Shown here: piece after piece, positions 5,447 to 7,226 of the stretch
How the letters are laid out: each line of letters begins with the position of its first letter
How positions within the stretch are numbered: position 1 is the stretch's first letter
Assembly: GCA_030145365.1 (NCBI GenBank)
Contig: JAQYVS010000238.1
Span: forward strand, 1-7,226
Reading direction: 5' to 3'
Source: Desulfofustis sp.
GTDB taxonomy: Bacteria > Desulfobacterota > Desulfobulbia > Desulfobulbales > Desulfocapsaceae
Length of the DNA stretch: 7,226 nt
Notes under the pieces: model-generated
What the model was told of the DNA's origin: nothing
Seen by the model: the letters and a program-made list of their open reading frames with translations, nothing else
The model's database searches: none
Position numbers and translations under genes: made by a program

Positions 5447-6745
5447 ATGAAGGACAGACGTTTTGAACTGAAGATTGGAAAAGGAACTACTGCTTTTTCT
5501 ATCCCGACGGAGCAGCTTCTCTATTACCTCGTAGGAAAAAATCGTACACCTCCTGAGAATCTGGAATCCGCCTACCGATATGCGTTGACACATCCTATAG
5601 ATTGTCCACCACTGCATGAAATTGTTAAACCGGGTGAGACCGTGGCTATCTTGGTCAGCGATATCACCCGTGCCTGGCAGCATAATGAGCTTAGCCTGCC
5701 AATCCTGGTTGATTATTTGAACGAAGCCGGTATTACTGATGAAAACATAACTGTCATCATTGCTGTTGGAGCCCATCGCCCTAACACTGCTGAAGAGCTG
5801 GAGGAACTATGCACTGAAGCCATTTGTCGACGTGTCAAGGTGATCAACCACGATGCCTGGGACACGGACAATATGATTTATTACGGTAAGACCAGCCGGG
5901 GAACCGAAGTTTCTTGTAACCGTATAGTGGCTGAGGCGGATCGAGTTATTCTAACCGGTGGGGTCATCTATCACTACATGGTGGGCTACGGAGGGGGGAG
6001 GAAGAGTATCCTGCCCGGGGTATCTTCACTCAAGACAATTCAACAGAGTCATATGTGGGCCATGGAAAAGAATGTCGGAGATGGTTCCAGTTCCCTGGCC
6101 GCCAATATGAAAACTGCCGGCAATCCATCTCACGAAGATATGATGGAAGCAGCGGCATTCCTCAAAGCCGATTTTCTCGTAAATGTGGTGCCGAATCTTG
6201 ATGGTGATATCACCGGTATTTTTACCGGCAACTGGGTCTCTGCCTGGCAACAGGCTACCAGGCTGGTGGATGATATTTTCGGGGTGACGATCCAGGAACA
6301 GGCCGACATAGTCATCGCTTCAGCCGGTGGGTACCCTAAAGACATTAACCTCTATCAGTCCCAGAAGACTATCGACAATGCAGTTTATGCAATGAAGCCC
6401 GGAGGTGTTGTTATCGTCCTTGCAGAATGTCCGTATATTGAAGATCCCGCGGAGTTCTTTGACTGGTTTAACTACCCCACCGCTTTGGATATGGAGAAAG
6501 CCGTACGAGAAAACTTTCTCATTTCAGGGTGGATCGCAGTACGGCAATTAGAGTATGCCAATCAAGGTCACATCATTCTGGTTACCCTGGAAAAAAACAT
6601 TCAATTAGCCCGTAAGGCAGGTGTTCAAGGGGTCGCCACTATAGATGAGGCTTTGACGTTAGCATATGAGAAATGTGGCACTGATTTTCCTAAAATTACA
6701 GTTATGCCACAAGGTGCCAATACGTTTCCGATCCTTGAATCGTGA
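5447..6745 (+). CDS. larA: LarA-family nickel-pincer hydroxyacid racemase/epimerase, 432 aa
   Basis: Member of the lactate racemase superfamily, cytoplasmic enzymes that invert the C2 carbon of 2-hydroxy acids by hydride transfer to a nickel-pincer nucleotide (NPN). The residues known from Lactobacillus plantarum LarA are all found at nearly the same positions: D72 and R75 in SDITR; catalytic H110 in GAHRP and H176 in GGVIYHYMVGYGGG; K186 in GGRKSILPG, the lysine that binds the cofactor; nickel ligand H202 in QQSHMW; and Y296 and K298 in GGYPKDINLYQSQK. Length equals the family norm (about 420-430). ATG is preceded by AGGGGA with a 7-base spacer. The cofactor genes larB, larC and larE are not in the window. 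Superfamily members act on lactate, malate, phenyllactate, gluconate and other acids, so the substrate is open. The PanB neighbour suggests pantoate or 2-hydroxyisovalerate, whereas the pdxA2 remnant downstream suggests a C4 sugar acid such as erythronate/threonate. Confidence 0.9.
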   Translation: MKDRRFELKIGKGTTAFSIPTEQLLYYLVGKNRTPPENLESAYRYALTHPIDCPPLHEIVKPGETVAILVSDITRAWQHNELSLPILVDYLNEAGITDENITVIIAVGAHRPNTAEELEELCTEAICRRVKVINHDAWDTDNMIYYGKTSRGTEVSCNRIVAEADRVILTGGVIYHYMVGYGGGRKSILPGVSSLKTIQQSHMWAMEKNVGDGSSSLAANMKTAGNPSHEDMMEAAAFLKADFLVNVVPNLDGDITGIFTGNWVSAWQQATRLVDDIFGVTIQEQADIVIASAGGYPKDINLYQSQKTIDNAVYAMKPGGVVIVLAECPYIEDPAEFFDWFNYPTALDMEKAVRENFLISGWIAVRQLEYANQGHIILVTLEKNIQLARKAGVQGVATIDEALTLAYEKCGTDFPKITVMPQGANTFPILES

Positions 6746-6779
6746 AGAAGATGGATAAGGAAATTAACGGCAAATACGG

Positions 6780-6856
6780 ATGTTTAATTTTTCTCTATTC
6801 ATGGTTCTGGCAGTTACGACCTCGGGTTACGCCAAAACTACTCTTAAGCTAGGCAC
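6780..6856 (+). pseudogene. N-terminal remnant resembling a TRAP-transporter solute-binding protein (DctP)
   Basis: From the ATG at 6780 the frame encodes a short hydrophobic, signal-peptide-like stretch (FSLFMVLAVTTSGYA) followed by AKTTLKLGTS. This pattern, a signal peptide then a K-x-x-L-K-L-G-T strand, is typical at the start of DctP-family periplasmic binding proteins. After LGT the resemblance stops, and another frame carries pdxA-like sequence. The frame itself ends at TAA 6945-6947 (55 codons). A purine run AAGGAAA (6757-6763) lies rather far upstream for a ribosome site. The match is short and made by eye, so other exported proteins remain possible. If correct, the intact locus imported its substrate through a TRAP system. 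Confidence 0.35.
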
Positions 6857-7078
6857 CTCGACCAGGGTCATATTCCTACCAAGCTGGTTGGTTTTCAGTT
6901 TGATAACAAGACTGATACCTGGGGCCATATGGCAGGTGTCAACGTAACAATAGGACTCCCTATTGTTCGCACCTCAGTTGATCATGGCACTGCCTTCGGT
7001 AAAGCCGGAGAAGGTCGCGCCAATCCACAGTCGATGATTGAAGCGATTAAACTGGCGGCTCAATTGTCCCGGCAATGA
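6848..7078 (+). pseudogene. pdxA: C-terminal remnant of PdxA2-type 4-phosphate dehydrogenase
   Basis: The frame from 6848 to TGA 7076-7078 gives 76 residues that match the last quarter of the PdxA family: DQGHIPTKLVGFQFDNKT (from 6860), GVNVTIGLPIVRTSVDHGTA and IEAIKLAAQLS. The longer DQGHIP form with an insert before GVNVT is that of PdxA2, which oxidises 4-phospho-threonate/erythronate in acid-sugar catabolism, rather than pyridoxine-pathway PdxA. The first three quarters are missing, and a TAA lies directly upstream in frame. Where intact enzymes have YHDQ the fragment has RHLDQ, so the metal-binding histidine motif is broken at the junction. The reading frame after the junction shows no stops, so the deletion is probably recent. 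It is not expected to make a working enzyme. Confidence 0.8.
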
Positions 7079-7087
7079 TGGTGCTAG

Positions 7088-7226
7088 GAGCCTGTCCGAG
7101 AATAGGCATTTCGAAGTCTACGCTATCTGTTCAAAATCGAGGCATTTCTTAAAAAGAAGCACAGCCATATGATTGATATTGCGAGCATTGTTTTTCAGAA
7201 ATAACGAAGAGTTTGGGCAAAAGGGC
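7088..7226 (-). mobile_element. Possible insertion-sequence end with transposase tail
   Basis: Ten bases after the pdxA remnant stops, the sequence GAGCCTGTCCGAGAATAGGC looks like the terminal inverted repeat of an insertion sequence. On the minus strand a frame is open from the window edge to a TAG at 7118-7120, encoding 35 residues that include KNNARNINHMAVLLFKK. A stop about 30 bases inside an element end is the normal layout for a transposase gene. The other end lies outside the window, I cannot name the family, and no target-site duplication can be checked. An unrelated gene end is the alternative. Confidence 0.3.

Larger units (their letters stand above)
6746..7226. other. Decayed region downstream of the larA-like gene, 481 bp
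   Basis: No intact gene is present. In order there are: a short leader with a purine run; the beginning of a DctP-like secreted binding protein (from 6780); a junction near 6851-6860 into the end of a pdxA2-type gene (to 7078); and a possible insertion-sequence end from about 7088. No terminator was recognised after the larA-like gene, so transcription may run into the remnants. Confidence 0.6.

Noticed and set aside
6751..6849. Small frame starting ATG 6751 after the larA-like gene
   Set aside because: The spacing to the purine run is too short, the translation has no recognisable features and ends after about 32 codons; the signal-peptide frame from 6780 is more convincing.
1..7226. CRISPR arrays, tRNA or rRNA genes, and riboswitches
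   Set aside because: No regularly spaced direct repeats, no cloverleaf-like or rRNA-like segments, and no leader with a recognisable riboswitch core were seen.

Overview
The window carries chromosomal genes with roughly balanced base composition. The gene types and a characteristic hairpin-shaped intergenic repeat suggest an anaerobic bacterium of the Desulfobacterota (sulfate reducers and relatives). That placement is inference from family resemblance and memory of similar repeats, not the result of a search.

Region 1 (1-1895, plus strand) is the end of an ion-pump operon. It holds the last 63 codons of one complex I/Mrp-type antiporter-like subunit and, overlapping its stop codon, a complete second subunit of 568 residues. 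The second protein keeps the transmembrane lysine of the family but has alanine where the usual transmembrane glutamate sits. Region 2 (1915-3120, minus strand) is a convergently transcribed class I PLP-dependent aminotransferase. Region 3 (3121-3573) is a 453-bp divergent intergenic region. It holds a probable aminotransferase promoter, a 129-bp long-hairpin repeat with a degraded second arm beside it, and a probable promoter for the next gene with a TTGTGAT tandem repeat inside it.

Region 4 (3574-6745, plus strand) is a small gene set: a DeoR-family repressor, a ketopantoate hydroxymethyltransferase (PanB) starting at TTG, and a LarA-family nickel-pincer hydroxyacid racemase/epimerase with all the recognisable catalytic residues. 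A small palindrome, TGAAAT-NN-ATTTC, lies in front of both panB and the larA-like gene, suggesting that one regulator controls them. Region 5 (6746-7226) is decayed. The start of what looks like a TRAP-transporter binding protein (DctP) runs directly into the last 76 codons of a PdxA2-type dehydrogenase, followed by what may be the end of an insertion sequence.

Taken together, regions 4 and 5 read as a locus for uptake and conversion of a 2-hydroxy acid. A DeoR repressor, a TRAP transporter and PdxA2 are typical of four-carbon acid-sugar catabolism, and a LarA-type enzyme could invert C2 of such a substrate. PanB is not a usual member of that set. Either this is a pantoate/2-oxoisovalerate-related pathway with the racemase acting on pantoate or 2-hydroxyisovalerate, or PanB acts here as an aldolase on another 2-oxo acid. 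The substrate cannot be settled from the sequence, and the deletion at the 3' side means the original system is incomplete here.
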